From WTFV01 sp965200895 (GTDB lineage: Bacteria; Acidobacteriota; Vicinamibacteria; Vicinamibacterales; UBA8438), in the NCBI GenBank assembly GCA_965200895.1, contig CBDAVM010000002.1:310001-374000 (forward strand): a stretch of 64,000 nt of DNA, read 5' to 3'. Below are positions 54,032-63,455 of this stretch, in pieces. The notes under the pieces are model-generated. The model made no database searches and was not told the DNA's origin. It was given only the letters and a program-made list of their open reading frames with translations. Positions within the stretch are counted from its first letter, which is position 1; every line of letters begins with the position of its first letter. The position numbers and the translations under genes were made by a program.

Positions 54032-55039
54032 ATGAAGGCACGGTGGACCGGCACGGTCGTTGTCGGCGTCCTGGCGGCAGCTCTTGCGATCACGGGGCAG
54101 CCTCCGGCCGCGGCGCAGGAATCGCCCCCGGCCCCGCTCGTCAGTCAGGAGCAGTTCGATCGCTGGCTCGTCGAGCTCTCCAACTGGGGCCGCTGGGGAC
54201 CGGACGACGAGCTGGGGGCGTTCAACCTCATCACCCCGGCCAGGCGCGCCGCGGCGGCGGCGCTGGTCACCGAGGGCTTCACGGTCTCACTGGCGTCGAA
54301 CGCGCAGAACTACGAGAGCGCCGATGTGCCGTGCCCGGTCGAATGGAGGATGGTGCGGGCCACGCGGACGGGCGCCAGCGACCAGATCGCCTATCCGTGC
54401 ATCCACGGCCCCGGCACCACGCACCTCGACGCGTTCGCCCATGTCTTCTTCGACGGCAAGATGTGGAACGGCTACGACGTCGACGGACTGGTGACGATGG
54501 AGGGCGGCGCGGCGAGGAACTCCATCATGACGATGAAGAACGGCATCGTCACCCGCGGCGTGCTGTACGACATCCCGCGGCTGAAGGGCGTGCCGTGGCT
54601 GGAGCCGGGGACGCGCATCACGGTCGAGGACCTGGAGGCGTGGGAGGAGATGGCCGGTGTGGCGGTCGGTCCCGGCGACGCGTTCCTCATCCGCTGGGGG
54701 CGCTGGGCACGGCAGGACGCGCTCGGCCCGTTCGACACCGGTCTGGAAGCGGCAGGTCTCGACAACCACGTCATCCCGTGGCTGAAGGAGCGCGACGTGG
54801 CGGTGGCGGGCTGGGAGACGCCCGGCTATGCGCCGCAGCCGGCGGGCGACCTGCCGCGGACCGCGCTCCACAACTTCGCGCTGACGATCCTGGGCATCCA
54901 GGTGCTCGACCGGGCGGACTTCCAGGCGCTTGCCGCCGCCGCCGCCGAGCGCAACCGCTGGGAGTTCATGGTGACCATCGCACCGCTGCCGATCCCGAAC
55001 GGCACCGGCTCACCGGTGAATCCGATCGCGATGTTCTGA
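54032..55039 (+). CDS. Exported cyclase-family metal-dependent hydrolase (kynurenine formamidase-like)
   Basis: This 335-aa protein has a signal peptide (about 1-29, PAAAQ cleavage). The cyclase-family metal site is HGPGTTHLDAFAHVFF (about residue 130), the HxGTHxDxPxH-type motif with the His and Asp ligands kept. Relatives hydrolyse amides or lactones, for example N-formylkynurenine; substrate unknown here. A typical family continuation is GVLYDIPRLKG. GAGGAGG precedes ATG 54032. It is exported, unlike most KynB-type enzymes, and no tryptophan-degradation genes are nearby. Confidence 0.87.
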   Translation: MKARWTGTVVVGVLAAALAITGQPPAAAQESPPAPLVSQEQFDRWLVELSNWGRWGPDDELGAFNLITPARRAAAAALVTEGFTVSLASNAQNYESADVPCPVEWRMVRATRTGASDQIAYPCIHGPGTTHLDAFAHVFFDGKMWNGYDVDGLVTMEGGAARNSIMTMKNGIVTRGVLYDIPRLKGVPWLEPGTRITVEDLEAWEEMAGVAVGPGDAFLIRWGRWARQDALGPFDTGLEAAGLDNHVIPWLKERDVAVAGWETPGYAPQPAGDLPRTALHNFALTILGIQVLDRADFQALAAAAAERNRWEFMVTIAPLPIPNGTGSPVNPIAMF

Positions 55040-55063
55040 CAAAGGCGCGGGGTCGTCGAACCG

Positions 55064-55089
55064 GGAGTTCCGCGCCGCAGAATCGGTGC
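55064..55089 (+). repeat. Partial REP-like element after the cyclase gene
   Basis: GGAGTTCCGCGCCGCAGAAT followed by CGGTGC resembles the first arm and loop of copy 1. It begins 25 bases after the cyclase stop in gene orientation. The downstream half is not conserved. Confidence 0.35.
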
Positions 55090-55166
55090 TGCCGCAGGCG
55101 ACGCTGCCTTGGCGGCCCGTGGTGACAGTCGCCGCCGCAAATGGAAGTGGCGATGCATTTGTGAGG

Positions 55167-55203
55167 CCACGGGCGTCGTGACAGGGTTTCACGACGCCCG
55201 TGG
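55167..55203. terminator. Long hairpin between convergent genes (first of two)
   Basis: CCACGGGCGTCGTGA pairs perfectly with TCACGACGCCCGTGG around CAGGGTT (15-bp stem). It lies between the convergent cyclase and DUF1552 genes. No T tract follows on either strand, so a two-way terminator role is inferred from position. Confidence 0.55.
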
Positions 55204-55229
55204 ACCCGGGACAGTCGGCGGACCGAACA

Positions 55230-55266
55230 TGCCCGCGGGCCGTGAGCTTCACGGCCTCCGCGGGCA
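55230..55266. terminator. Long hairpin between convergent genes (second of two)
   Basis: TGCCCGCGG pairs with CCGCGGGCA, with a nested CCGTGA/TCACGG stem inside around GCT. It sits 22 bases before the DUF1552 stop. A two-way terminator role is inferred; no T tract is present. Confidence 0.55.
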
Positions 55267-55288
55267 CGCAATCCGATGTCGCGCCGGA

Positions 55289-56671
55289 TCAGTTCGTGGC
55301 GGTGGCGACGCCGGACAGCTCCTCAAGCCGCTCGCCGGTGCTGTCGCCGAACTGTTCCGTCGGCACCCCCAGCGTGTTCAGCAGCGTCAGGTGCAGGTTC
55401 GTGAGCCGCTGGGTTCCTTCGGCGTACTGCACGTGACGGCCGCCCTGGATGCGGCCGGCGCCGCCGCCCGCGAGCAGGATCGGCAGGTTCCGGATGTCAT
55501 GCCGGTTGCCCTCGCTGATGGCGCTGCCATACAGGATGACGACGTGGTCGAGCAGCGAGCCGTCGCCGTCCGGCGTCTCGGCGAGCCGGTCGAGGTAGTA
55601 GGCGAAGAGCGATGTGTGGTAGGCGTTGATCTTCCGCAGGCTGGCGATCTTCGCCTCGTCCCCGCCGTGGTGCGAGATGGGGTGGTGCGAGTCGGAGACG
55701 CCGATCTGCGGATAGGTCGCGCCGCTCTGTTCGCGGCCGATCTGGAACGTGATGATACGGGTGGTGTCGGTCTGCAGCGCCAGGGTCTGCATGTCGAACA
55801 TCAGTCGCGCGTGCTCGTCGTAGCTTACCGGGATGCCGGCCGGCGAGTCGACCAGGGGCAGCTCGCGCCCGCGCGCCTCGGCGTTCTGGATGCGCCGCTC
55901 GATCTCGCGCACGGAATCGACGTACTCGCCCAGCTTCAGTCGGTCGCGCTGTCCGAGATCGCCCTGCAGGGAATGCACCTTGTCGAGCACCGAGTCGATG
56001 ATGCTGCCCTGACGGCGCAGTCGGGACTTCCGCACCGCCGGGTCGGTGCTCTCGACGCTGCCGAAGAGCCGCTCGAAGACCACGCGCGGGTTCGCTTCGA
56101 TGGGCAGCGGGGTCGTGGGGCTGCTCCAGGCCAGCCGGTTCTGGTACGCGCAACTGAAACCGACGTCGCAGGTGCCGACCCCGTTGACCGTGTCGGTGCC
56201 CTCGAGGCCGAGTTCGAGTGACGGCAGCGGCGTCTCCTGCCCGACGGCCCGGGCCAGGATCTGATCCATGGAGGTGCCGAGTTGCAGGCTGGAGCTGCTG
56301 GTGGTGCGCAGCGGCTCCACCCCGGTCATGAACGCTCCGGCCGGCTTGGCGTGGGCGCCGGAGTTGCCGGTGCGGGACATCGCGCCGGTGTTGTCGAGGC
56401 CGCTCAGGATCAACAACTGATTCCGATGCGCCTCCAACGGTCTCAGCGTGGGAGTGAACTCGAAGCCGTTTCCCGTGGTTGCCGGCGTCCACCCGGCCAT
56501 GATGATGCCGTTGGGTACATAGACGGTGCCGAAACGTGCGATCGGCCTGGCCGCGGTCTTCGACAGGGCGGTGAGCGCCGGCACCATCCCGTCGAGGAGC
56601 GGCAACGCCAGCGTGGCGCCGATGCCGCGCAGCACGGTCCGGCGGGGAACGGCCTTCTTGACAATGATCAT
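55289..56671 (-). CDS. DUF1552-family exported protein
   Basis: This 460-aa protein has a Tat-like N-terminus (PRRTVLRGIGATLALPLLDG, about 9-28). Family features include VYVPNGIIMAGWTP, LILSGLDNTGA, HAKPAGAFMTG and the C-terminal SDSHHPISHHGGDEAK with LLAGGGAG. DUF1552 proteins are known from Planctomycetes, Verrucomicrobia and Acidobacteria, almost always next to DUF1592-type cytochromes; they resemble sulfatase/phosphatase-fold DUF1501 proteins but have no defined activity. The ATG overlaps the DUF1592 gene stop (ATGA), so the two are coupled. Confidence 0.9.
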   Translation of the reverse strand: MIIVKKAVPRRTVLRGIGATLALPLLDGMVPALTALSKTAARPIARFGTVYVPNGIIMAGWTPATTGNGFEFTPTLRPLEAHRNQLLILSGLDNTGAMSRTGNSGAHAKPAGAFMTGVEPLRTTSSSSLQLGTSMDQILARAVGQETPLPSLELGLEGTDTVNGVGTCDVGFSCAYQNRLAWSSPTTPLPIEANPRVVFERLFGSVESTDPAVRKSRLRRQGSIIDSVLDKVHSLQGDLGQRDRLKLGEYVDSVREIERRIQNAEARGRELPLVDSPAGIPVSYDEHARLMFDMQTLALQTDTTRIITFQIGREQSGATYPQIGVSDSHHPISHHGGDEAKIASLRKINAYHTSLFAYYLDRLAETPDGDGSLLDHVVILYGSAISEGNRHDIRNLPILLAGGGAGRIQGGRHVQYAEGTQRLTNLHLTLLNTLGVPTEQFGDSTGERLEELSGVATATN

Positions 56672-59163
56672 GACTCTGACCTCCGCATGAGGAACGGTGT
56701 GCTCTTGACGACGGACGACACCAGCGCCGACCAGGTGAGATCGCCGGGTGCCGTCTGCCGGCTGATCTGCCGGACGATCGGCATGTCGTAGTGCTCGAGG
56801 GTGCGGCCGAGGGCGTATGTCAGCAGTTTCTCGGTGACGGTCTCGACGAACTGGTCCTCGCGCTCCAGGATCACGTTGCGGAGCCCGGCCAGTCCGTGCA
56901 GCTCGGTGCCGTCGATCAGGGTGCCCGACGCGTCGATCGGGATCCCGGTGTCGAACGGCGTCCCCCCGCCGTTGGTGGCCCGCCAGCGGCCGATCGCGTC
57001 GAACTCCTCGAGCGCGAACCCGAGCGGATCGATGGTGTTGTGGCAACTTGCGCAGATCGCGTTGTTGCGATGCTGCTCCAGCCGCTCGCGGACCGAGCGG
57101 GAGACGCCGCCCTCGACGGCGCTCGGCAGGCTCGGTACGTCGGGCGGCGCGGGGGATGGAGGCGTACCCAGGACGTTCTCCAGCAGCCAGACCCCGCGCA
57201 CCACCGGCGACGTGCGGTTGGCGTAGGACGTGATCGTCAGCAGGCTGGCGTGTCCGAGCAGCCCGCCACGGGAGGCGTCGGGATACTCCACCTGCCGGAA
57301 GTGCACGCCGTGCACGTCCGGGATGCCGTAATGGCGGGCCAGACGCTCGTTGATGAAGGTGTAGTTCGCTCGCAGGGCGTTGACGACCGGCCGGTCGGTC
57401 CGCAGTTCGTGCTCCAGGAAGATCTGCGTCTCCTGCCACATCGCCTCCCGCAGGTTCTCGTCGAAGGCGGTATAGGTGGCGGTGTCCGGCGTCGCGTTGC
57501 GCAGCTTGCGGAGCTGGAGCCACTGGCCGGCGAAGTTCTCGACGAGCGCCGTCGAGCGGGGGTCGGCCAGCATCCGCTCGATCTGGCGGTCGAGTACCGC
57601 CGGCTCGCTCAGCCGCCCTCCGGCCGCGACGTCGAGCAGCTCGTCGTCGGGGATGCTGCTCCACAGGAAGAAGGACAGGCGCGACGCCAGCTCCAGGTCG
57701 CTGATGCGGTACGGCTTGCCGGCCGCAACGTCCGGCGGGTCGGTCTCGATGCGGAACAGGAACTCCGGATCCACCAGGATGCGCTCGACCGCCGCCTGGA
57801 TGCCGGCGTCGAAGCTCCCCTCGGCGCGCCCGTCGCGATAGAAGGGCAGCAGCGTCTCGACGTCCGCCCCGGTGGCCGGTCGGCGATAGGCCTGCCGCGC
57901 CAGACGCGAGAGGATCGTTCGCGCACAGGTCTCCTCGGCGGCGGCGCCGCCGGTCGGCTCGCAGACGAACAGGCGGTCCCGGCCCGGCAAGCCGTCGGCG
58001 CCGGTCGGGTTGTAGGGGCCGATGATCTGGACTTCGGAGACGCCCGGATAACCCTCCTGGAACTCGTTCTGCCCGTACGAGTACGAGGAGCGGTCGACCG
58101 GCAGCGGCAGAATGCCTTCCGGGAGGGCCGAGCGCCGGTGGAAGGACAGGCCGACCACGTGCCGGCCGGCGGTGACCGGGGTGCGCACCTCCAGCCCCTC
58201 GTCGGCATGCAGTGCGTACAGCTCCCATTCCGGGAAGGAGCTCGAGTCGTAGATGTCCTCGAACTTGCCGGCGTATCCCATCGGCGGACGCTGGTCCGGC
58301 TCCCACTCGCGGCCCACCGTGAAGCCGCCGACGCGCTCGCCGTCCACGCGCACGTCGAGCTCGTGCGGCCGGCCGAGGCCGCGCACGTACCCGTACTCCT
58401 GCTTCCGCAGGCTGATGCGGATGATGTACTCGCCGTCAACCGGGAAGTGGTGCTGGACCGCGACGCCGCCGCGCGACCCGAACGGCAGGTCGTCGCTGAC
58501 GACGCCGTCCTGGTCGAGCGCGCCGTGCACGGGATAGACCTCCGCCACCGCGCGCAGGCTCGTATCGCCGACAACGAGCTGGCTGATGCGGCGCGCCGCG
58601 GCCAGGTAGCGCTCGATCAGGGTCGGCGAGACCGACAGCACGTCCGCGATGTTGTCGAAACCCTCCTGCTCGTCGTCGGCCGGCAGCAGGGCGCCCGCGT
58701 CGATCTCGAGGCCGAAGATGTCGCGGATGGCGTTGGCGTACTCGGCCCGGTTCAGGCGGTGGACGGCGGGCCGTCCGGGATCGGGGTTCTCGAGCCCTGC
58801 CCGGTCGAGTTCGCTCTCCAGCCACTCGATGAATTCGCGGGTTGCGGCGGCAGCGGGGCGGGGGCGACCGGCCGGCGGCATCGCGTTCGCGCGCAGCCGG
58901 CGGATCACGTGCTCCCAGGTGGCCGCGCTGGTCTCCACGTGCGCCACGTCCAGGGTGTCGAGAGCCAGCCCCGCGGTCCGCGTGCGCCGGTTGTGGCAGG
59001 CCACGCAGTAGCGGTTGAGCAGGGCCCGCGCTTCCGCAGCACCGGGTTCGGCGCTGGCTTCTGCCTCGTGCTGCGCGGCGGGTCGGGGTTCCGCGCGCAG
59101 GTCGAGCTGCGCCGCGACAATCAGGGCCGCCAGCCCCACGCCTGCGAGTATCCAGCGTGACAT
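56668..59163 (-). CDS. DUF1592-type exported cytochrome-like protein (DUF1587/1592/1588/1585)
   Basis: This 831-aa protein has a signal peptide (about 1-24), then a planctomycete-type cytochrome c segment with heme motif CVACH (about residue 53). DUF1587 (NRAEYANAIRDIFGLEID) and DUF1592/1588/1585 regions follow (LASRLSFFLWSSIPDDELL, FAGQWLQLRKL, GLLGHASLLTITSYANRTSP). A second CxxCH, in ICASCHNTIDPLGFALE, lies near residue 710. Such proteins are thought to be periplasmic or surface redox proteins; their substrates are unknown. It is the first gene of the DUF1592-DUF1552 pair; the ankyrin gene lies 69 bases upstream on the same strand. Confidence 0.92.
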   Translation of the reverse strand: MSRWILAGVGLAALIVAAQLDLRAEPRPAAQHEAEASAEPGAAEARALLNRYCVACHNRRTRTAGLALDTLDVAHVETSAATWEHVIRRLRANAMPPAGRPRPAAAATREFIEWLESELDRAGLENPDPGRPAVHRLNRAEYANAIRDIFGLEIDAGALLPADDEQEGFDNIADVLSVSPTLIERYLAAARRISQLVVGDTSLRAVAEVYPVHGALDQDGVVSDDLPFGSRGGVAVQHHFPVDGEYIIRISLRKQEYGYVRGLGRPHELDVRVDGERVGGFTVGREWEPDQRPPMGYAGKFEDIYDSSSFPEWELYALHADEGLEVRTPVTAGRHVVGLSFHRRSALPEGILPLPVDRSSYSYGQNEFQEGYPGVSEVQIIGPYNPTGADGLPGRDRLFVCEPTGGAAAEETCARTILSRLARQAYRRPATGADVETLLPFYRDGRAEGSFDAGIQAAVERILVDPEFLFRIETDPPDVAAGKPYRISDLELASRLSFFLWSSIPDDELLDVAAGGRLSEPAVLDRQIERMLADPRSTALVENFAGQWLQLRKLRNATPDTATYTAFDENLREAMWQETQIFLEHELRTDRPVVNALRANYTFINERLARHYGIPDVHGVHFRQVEYPDASRGGLLGHASLLTITSYANRTSPVVRGVWLLENVLGTPPSPAPPDVPSLPSAVEGGVSRSVRERLEQHRNNAICASCHNTIDPLGFALEEFDAIGRWRATNGGGTPFDTGIPIDASGTLIDGTELHGLAGLRNVILEREDQFVETVTEKLLTYALGRTLEHYDMPIVRQISRQTAPGDLTWSALVSSVVKSTPFLMRRSES

Positions 59164-59232
59164 CAGTTGCGCCTCCGTGAAGTGCCCGCCTCGTTTCCGG
59201 GCCCGGACTCGTGTCTGCTCCGGCGGTTCGCG

Positions 59233-60681
59233 TCAGTCCCGGGTCGCCATTCGCTGCAGATGGCGTTCCAGCAGATCGCGCGGCGTCGTGCCGTCCTCGC
59301 TCGCTCTGTCCAGATCGGCTCCGAGGCCGACCAGGTAGTCGACAACGCTCGTGAATCCGTACCGCGCGGCGGCGTGCAGGGCGGTCTCGCCCGCCCGGAT
59401 TGTCTCGTGCATGAGCTCGCCGCCCCCCGCGTCGACGGCGGTCCTGACGGTCTCCAGCACGAGATCCTCGTCGCTCCACTGGGCCGTGACCAGTTCCGGC
59501 GCGATCAGTCGACTGCGGCGCGTGGTGCTGCGGCTCAGGCCGAGTCCCACCGCCGCCATCAGCGCCGTAGTGCCGTCCTCGGTGCGCACCAGCGGATCCG
59601 CCCCCGCCGCGGCGAGCATCCGCGCGATCTCCGGCTCCAGGTACTTGATCGCAAGCAGGAACGGCGTGGCGCCCTTCTCCCGGAGCGTGAAGACGAACTC
59701 GTAGGTCCAGCGCGGCACCGGCGTGCTGCGGATGAGGCGGGCGTTCGGGTCCGCGCCGCGGGCCAGCAGCATTCTCACCAGAGACCGGTCGGGGCGCAGA
59801 ATCGCCGCGTGCAGCGCGCGGTAACCGGCGCCCGCGGCGTTGGGATTGGCGCCACGGGCCAGCAGAAACTCCGCGAGGCGCGGATGGCCGCTCATGGCCG
59901 CCAGGACGAGCGCGCTGTTGCCGTCCGCACCGGATTCGTCGACGTCCGCGCCTGCGTTGAGCAGGAGGCGGGCGGATTCGACGTCGCCGTGCCGCGCTGC
60001 GAACAGCAGCGGCGTAAAGCCTCCGGCGTCGAAATGGGTGGCGCCGGCCGGACTGGTCGTGCTGCGCAGTCCCGTGCCGCGGAACTGCCGCCGTACGATC
60101 GTGCGGGCGTCGACCGCGGCGCCGTGCGCCAGCAGCATCCTTGCCGCGTCCGGCTGCCGGTGGGCCGCGGCCCACATCAGGGCGGTCTGGCCGTTCTCCG
60201 GTTCGGTGGCGTCGACCTCGGCGCCGTGCTCGATCAGCGCCCGCACCGCCGCGGGATCGCCGGTCGCCGTGCAGCGCATCAGCACCGTTTCGCCCGTGCG
60301 AAGCCCGCGGCCGGGGTCTGCGCCGGCGAGCAGCAGCCGTTGCACGACCTCGGTGTTGCGGCTCGCGCAGGCCACCCACAGCGGCGTGGCGCCGAGTTCG
60401 TTGGCGGCGTCCACGTCCGCACCGGCCTCAATCAACCGCTCCACCGCAACGAGGCCGTTCCAATGCGCTGCCCAGTGCAGCGCGGTCGCGCCGTCGCCCT
60501 GACGCGCGTTGGCGTCACCGCCCCGGTTCAGCAGAATGCCGACCGTGGCCCAGTCGCGGTTCTTCGCCGCGTTGACGAGCTGGAGATCGGAACTGCCGGC
60601 GGCCTCGCTGTCGCCCCACGCGATGCACAGCAACACTGCGGCCGCGAGACGGACGCACTGCTTCCTCATTGTCACGAGCAT
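59233..60681 (-). CDS. Exported ankyrin-repeat protein
   Basis: This 482-aa protein has a signal peptide (about 5-28). It carries about ten ankyrin repeats, for example DGATALHWAAHWNGLVAVER, GQTALMWAAAHRQPDAARML, GNSALVLAAMSGHPRLAEFL and GETALHAAARYGFTSVVDYL. Ankyrin arrays bind proteins. Exported ankyrin proteins commonly accompany DUF1592/DUF1552 genes, as here, suggesting a scaffold for that redox module. It is divergent from the asparaginase-type gene. Confidence 0.9.
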   Translation of the reverse strand: MLVTMRKQCVRLAAAVLLCIAWGDSEAAGSSDLQLVNAAKNRDWATVGILLNRGGDANARQGDGATALHWAAHWNGLVAVERLIEAGADVDAANELGATPLWVACASRNTEVVQRLLLAGADPGRGLRTGETVLMRCTATGDPAAVRALIEHGAEVDATEPENGQTALMWAAAHRQPDAARMLLAHGAAVDARTIVRRQFRGTGLRSTTSPAGATHFDAGGFTPLLFAARHGDVESARLLLNAGADVDESGADGNSALVLAAMSGHPRLAEFLLARGANPNAAGAGYRALHAAILRPDRSLVRMLLARGADPNARLIRSTPVPRWTYEFVFTLREKGATPFLLAIKYLEPEIARMLAAAGADPLVRTEDGTTALMAAVGLGLSRSTTRRSRLIAPELVTAQWSDEDLVLETVRTAVDAGGGELMHETIRAGETALHAAARYGFTSVVDYLVGLGADLDRASEDGTTPRDLLERHLQRMATRD

Positions 60682-60767
60682 CCGTCATGATAGCGCCGTG
60701 CCGGGCTCGATCCAACCGTTTTCGTGCAGCGATGGTCATTTCCGAACCAGTAAGAGAGGAGCGCTTC

Positions 60768-61907
60768 ATGGCACCCAGGCTCAATCGCCGCCAGTTCGTG
60801 GCGTCCGCGACAGCCGCTGTGGCCGCAGCAGTGCCCGACCCGGCTTTCGGCCGGGCGCCGGCGGTGCGGACATCACGCAGCGTCTCGCCGGTCGTCATCG
60901 CGTCGGGGAACGGTCATCGCTACCGGAACGGCGGGACCGAGACCTGCGTGGAGACCGCATTTCGCTTGATGACGTCGGGAGCGGACGCGCTCGACGCGCT
61001 GATCACCGGGGTGAACATCGTCGAGCTCGACCCCGAGGACGCCAGCGTCGGCTACGGGGGGCGGCCCAACGCGGACGGGGTCGTGCAGCTCGACGCGTGC
61101 TGCATGCATGGGCCGAAGCGGCGGGCCGGGGGCGTGGCGGCGCTCGAAGGCGTCCGCACGCCGTCGAACGTGGCGCAGAAGGTGGCGGATCTGACCGACC
61201 ACCACCTGCTCGTCGGGGCCGGTGCGCAACGGTTCGCCCGGCAGTTGGGGTTCACCATCGAGGACGACCTGAACACCGAACGGTCGCGACGGATGTGGCT
61301 CGACTGGAAGCGCCGCACGGACCCCGGCCACTACCTGGATCCCGACCGGAGCGCAGCTCCGGACAGCGCCGCGCGCGGTCGGGACGTCGACTACGGGATG
61401 CTGGCCGACGGGGTGCTCACCGAGGAGGAGCTGTACGGCACCATCAACTGCGACGGCATTGATGCGGGGGGCGGGATCGCCGGGGTCACGACGACGAGCG
61501 GGCTGGCCTGGAAGATCCCGGGCCGGGTGGGCGACTCGCCGATCCTGGGTGCCGGACTGTACGTCGACAACGAGGTCGGCGCCGCCGGCTCGACGGGGCG
61601 CGGCGAGGCGAATCTCTACAATCTGGCGTCGTTCCTGATTGTCGAGCGGATGCGGGCCGGGATGCATCCCACCGACGCCGGGATGGAGGCGCTCCGCCGC
61701 GTGCAGAGCAACACGGTCGAGTCCCGCCTGCTCAATCGCCGCGGTCTGCCGGCGTTCGGCCTCTCCTTCTACATCCTGGACCGGCAGGGACGCCACGCCG
61801 GCGTGTCCCTGTACGCGGGCGAGACCAGCCGTTACGCGGTGTGCACCGAGAACGGTGCAGAGTTGCTCCCGCTCGAGCCGCTGCTCGACGGTTCCCCGCG
61901 GGACTGA
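60768..61907 (+). CDS. Tat-exported N4-(beta-N-acetylglucosaminyl)-L-asparaginase-type Ntn hydrolase
   Basis: This 379-aa precursor has a Tat signal (LNRRQFVASATAAVAAA). Glycosylasparaginases cleave the GlcNAc-Asn bond left after glycoprotein breakdown; precursors self-cleave before a Thr. The proposed nucleophile is the Thr of ELYGTINCDG (about residue 226). The flanking GVTTTSGLAWKIPGRVGDSP and GAGLYVDNEVGAAGSTGRGE match the family beta-chain closely. The usual HDTIGM at the nucleophile reads YGTINC here. AGAGGAG precedes ATG 60768; an upstream ATG at 60669 is rejected. A REP-like element follows the stop. Confidence 0.92.
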   Translation: MAPRLNRRQFVASATAAVAAAVPDPAFGRAPAVRTSRSVSPVVIASGNGHRYRNGGTETCVETAFRLMTSGADALDALITGVNIVELDPEDASVGYGGRPNADGVVQLDACCMHGPKRRAGGVAALEGVRTPSNVAQKVADLTDHHLLVGAGAQRFARQLGFTIEDDLNTERSRRMWLDWKRRTDPGHYLDPDRSAAPDSAARGRDVDYGMLADGVLTEEELYGTINCDGIDAGGGIAGVTTTSGLAWKIPGRVGDSPILGAGLYVDNEVGAAGSTGRGEANLYNLASFLIVERMRAGMHPTDAGMEALRRVQSNTVESRLLNRRGLPAFGLSFYILDRQGRHAGVSLYAGETSRYAVCTENGAELLPLEPLLDGSPRD

Positions 61908-61965
61908 CGCCGGCCGACCGCGATTCCGCTGCAACGGGATCGCGGCCGGCGACGACTTCCGGGCC

Positions 61966-62049
61966 AGGAGTCTGTGCCGTGGAAACGGTGCAGACTCCTG
62001 GTGAGGCCTGGCTGGGCGGGAGGCGGCGCGGCCGCCGACGACTCCGGGC
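61966..62049 (+). repeat. REP-like downstream element, copy 3
   Basis: AGGAGTCTGTGCCGT and ACGGTGCAGACTCCT form a 15-bp stem (two G-T pairs) around GGAA. GCCTGGCTGGGCGG and GCGGCCGCCGACGAC follow, matching the second half of copy 1. It begins 59 bases after the asparaginase-type stop in the same orientation. Stem bases differ from copy 1 yet still pair. Confidence 0.7.
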
Positions 62050-63107
62050 TACGGACCGTCGCTGCCGGCGGCCTCTTCTGCGCGCGAGCCGGTCATCATG
62101 TTCATCATTCCGTAGTTGCCCTCGTGGCAGGCGAACTCGAACATCGGCTGGTCCTGGCGCGCATAGGGCAGGGCGCCCGACCAGGGTCTCGTCCATGTCT
62201 CCGGGTCGTCGATGGTGAACGTGTAGTCGAGCGTGTCAAGGCCGGTGCGCGTGAAGCGCTCGGTCACGGCGGCGGACTCGCTGAGCCGGCCGCGCGACAG
62301 CGAGTGCTCGGGACGGCTCCAGCGGCGGATGAACGGCTCGCGCAGGTTGGTGGTCTCGACCACCAGCGTGTCGCCCTCCCAGCGACCGCGCGAACTGCCG
62401 GCGAACTGCCGGATGCCGGCCGGCAGGTGCGGCCGCTCGTCCAGGTAGATGACCCGCAGATCGTGGATGTGCTCCTGCAGAATCACCACGTAGTCGGGTC
62501 CCTGGAAGAAGTGGTAGTTGTTGTTGTAGCCGGTCGGGATCGACGGGATCCCGCGGTACCAGAGACAGCGCTCGCTCAGGCCCATCTCCTCCGGGCCGTT
62601 GGCGGGCGCGGCGCCGTTCTGCACGTCCGCCAGCCGCCGCGACTCCGCCGAGGTGATTCGGGCGAGCGCCTCCGGGGTGAGCGAAGGCAGGCGGCCGTTC
62701 TCGGGGTCGGTGATCAGCGAGGTGCGGTTGGTGCCGACCACCGACGTGCTCTGCTCGGTCCAGAAGCTGTTGTAGGCGCCGACGTTGCCGCCCACCGGCA
62801 GCGGCTCGGTGCGCACCACGCTCGGCGCGTTCTCGCGATCCACGCGCGCCTGGGCCTGCTGTTCGAGCGCCGCCACTTCGTCATCGCTGAGAAACGCCTG
62901 CTCCGCGAGGTTCTCCGGGCGTTCCAGCGGCGTGATGGTGCCGTTGTTCCAGATGGCCTGGATGTCGGGATGGCCCCACGGCGTCTGCGGCGTCGTCCAG
63001 TCCGCATCCGGTCCCTGGGCCTGCGCCGCGGCCGTCGCTGGCGCCAGGGTCGCGAGCGCCAGGGCGGTCACGAGTACGGCCGGCAACTTGTCGATTCGCT
63101 GGATCAT
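62049..63107 (-). CDS. Exported protein of unknown function
   Basis: This 352-aa protein has a signal peptide (about 1-29, TAAAQ cleavage). Recurring acidobacterial features are WTTPQTPWGHPDIQAIWNN near the mature start, WYRGIPSIPTGYNNNYHFFQ and GRWEGDTLVVETTNLREPF, with VTERFTRTGLDTLDYTFTID and FACHEGNYGMMNMM near the end. Many close relatives occur in Acidobacteria and some Gammaproteobacteria without an assigned role. GGGGAGG precedes the ATG at 63107. The 3' end lies against REP-like copy 3. No catalytic motif is recognised. Confidence 0.82.
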   Translation of the reverse strand: MIQRIDKLPAVLVTALALATLAPATAAAQAQGPDADWTTPQTPWGHPDIQAIWNNGTITPLERPENLAEQAFLSDDEVAALEQQAQARVDRENAPSVVRTEPLPVGGNVGAYNSFWTEQSTSVVGTNRTSLITDPENGRLPSLTPEALARITSAESRRLADVQNGAAPANGPEEMGLSERCLWYRGIPSIPTGYNNNYHFFQGPDYVVILQEHIHDLRVIYLDERPHLPAGIRQFAGSSRGRWEGDTLVVETTNLREPFIRRWSRPEHSLSRGRLSESAAVTERFTRTGLDTLDYTFTIDDPETWTRPWSGALPYARQDQPMFEFACHEGNYGMMNMMTGSRAEEAAGSDGP

Positions 63108-63380
63108 CTGTACCTCCCCGCCGGGCCGGCGCCTGCTGTCGCGGCTTCCCGAGCCCGGCTTCTCTCGCGAGAGTTTCCGTGCGGCAGAATACACCCGCCG
63201 CCGGTCGCGGGGGATCGCGCCGTCCCCCTCACCTTGTGGCCCCGGGCAACCGCACCGTGGAGACACCCGCCGCCGGGGACTCACGCCGTGTCCGCGGCTG
63301 CGGTACGCTTTTGACGCGTGTCGGCCCGGATCCTCCCGCGCCGACCGGTGCACGGCCCACCGGGAGCGGCTCCCTCCGTC

Positions 63381-63409
63381 TTGACAGAGGGTCGGGGCGC
63401 GAGTACAAC
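63381..63409 (+). promoter_or_regulatory. Sigma-70-type promoter of the FAH-family gene
   Basis: TTGACA (63381-63386) is a perfect -35, followed by a 17-base spacer and TACAAC (63404-63409). Transcription would start near 63416, giving a leader of about 40 bases before ATG 63456. The rest of the divergent gap (63108-63380) shows no gene. Confidence 0.75.
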
Positions 63410-63455
63410 CCGTAGCGCGCATCACTGGTCCACCCCGATACCCACGAGGAGAATC

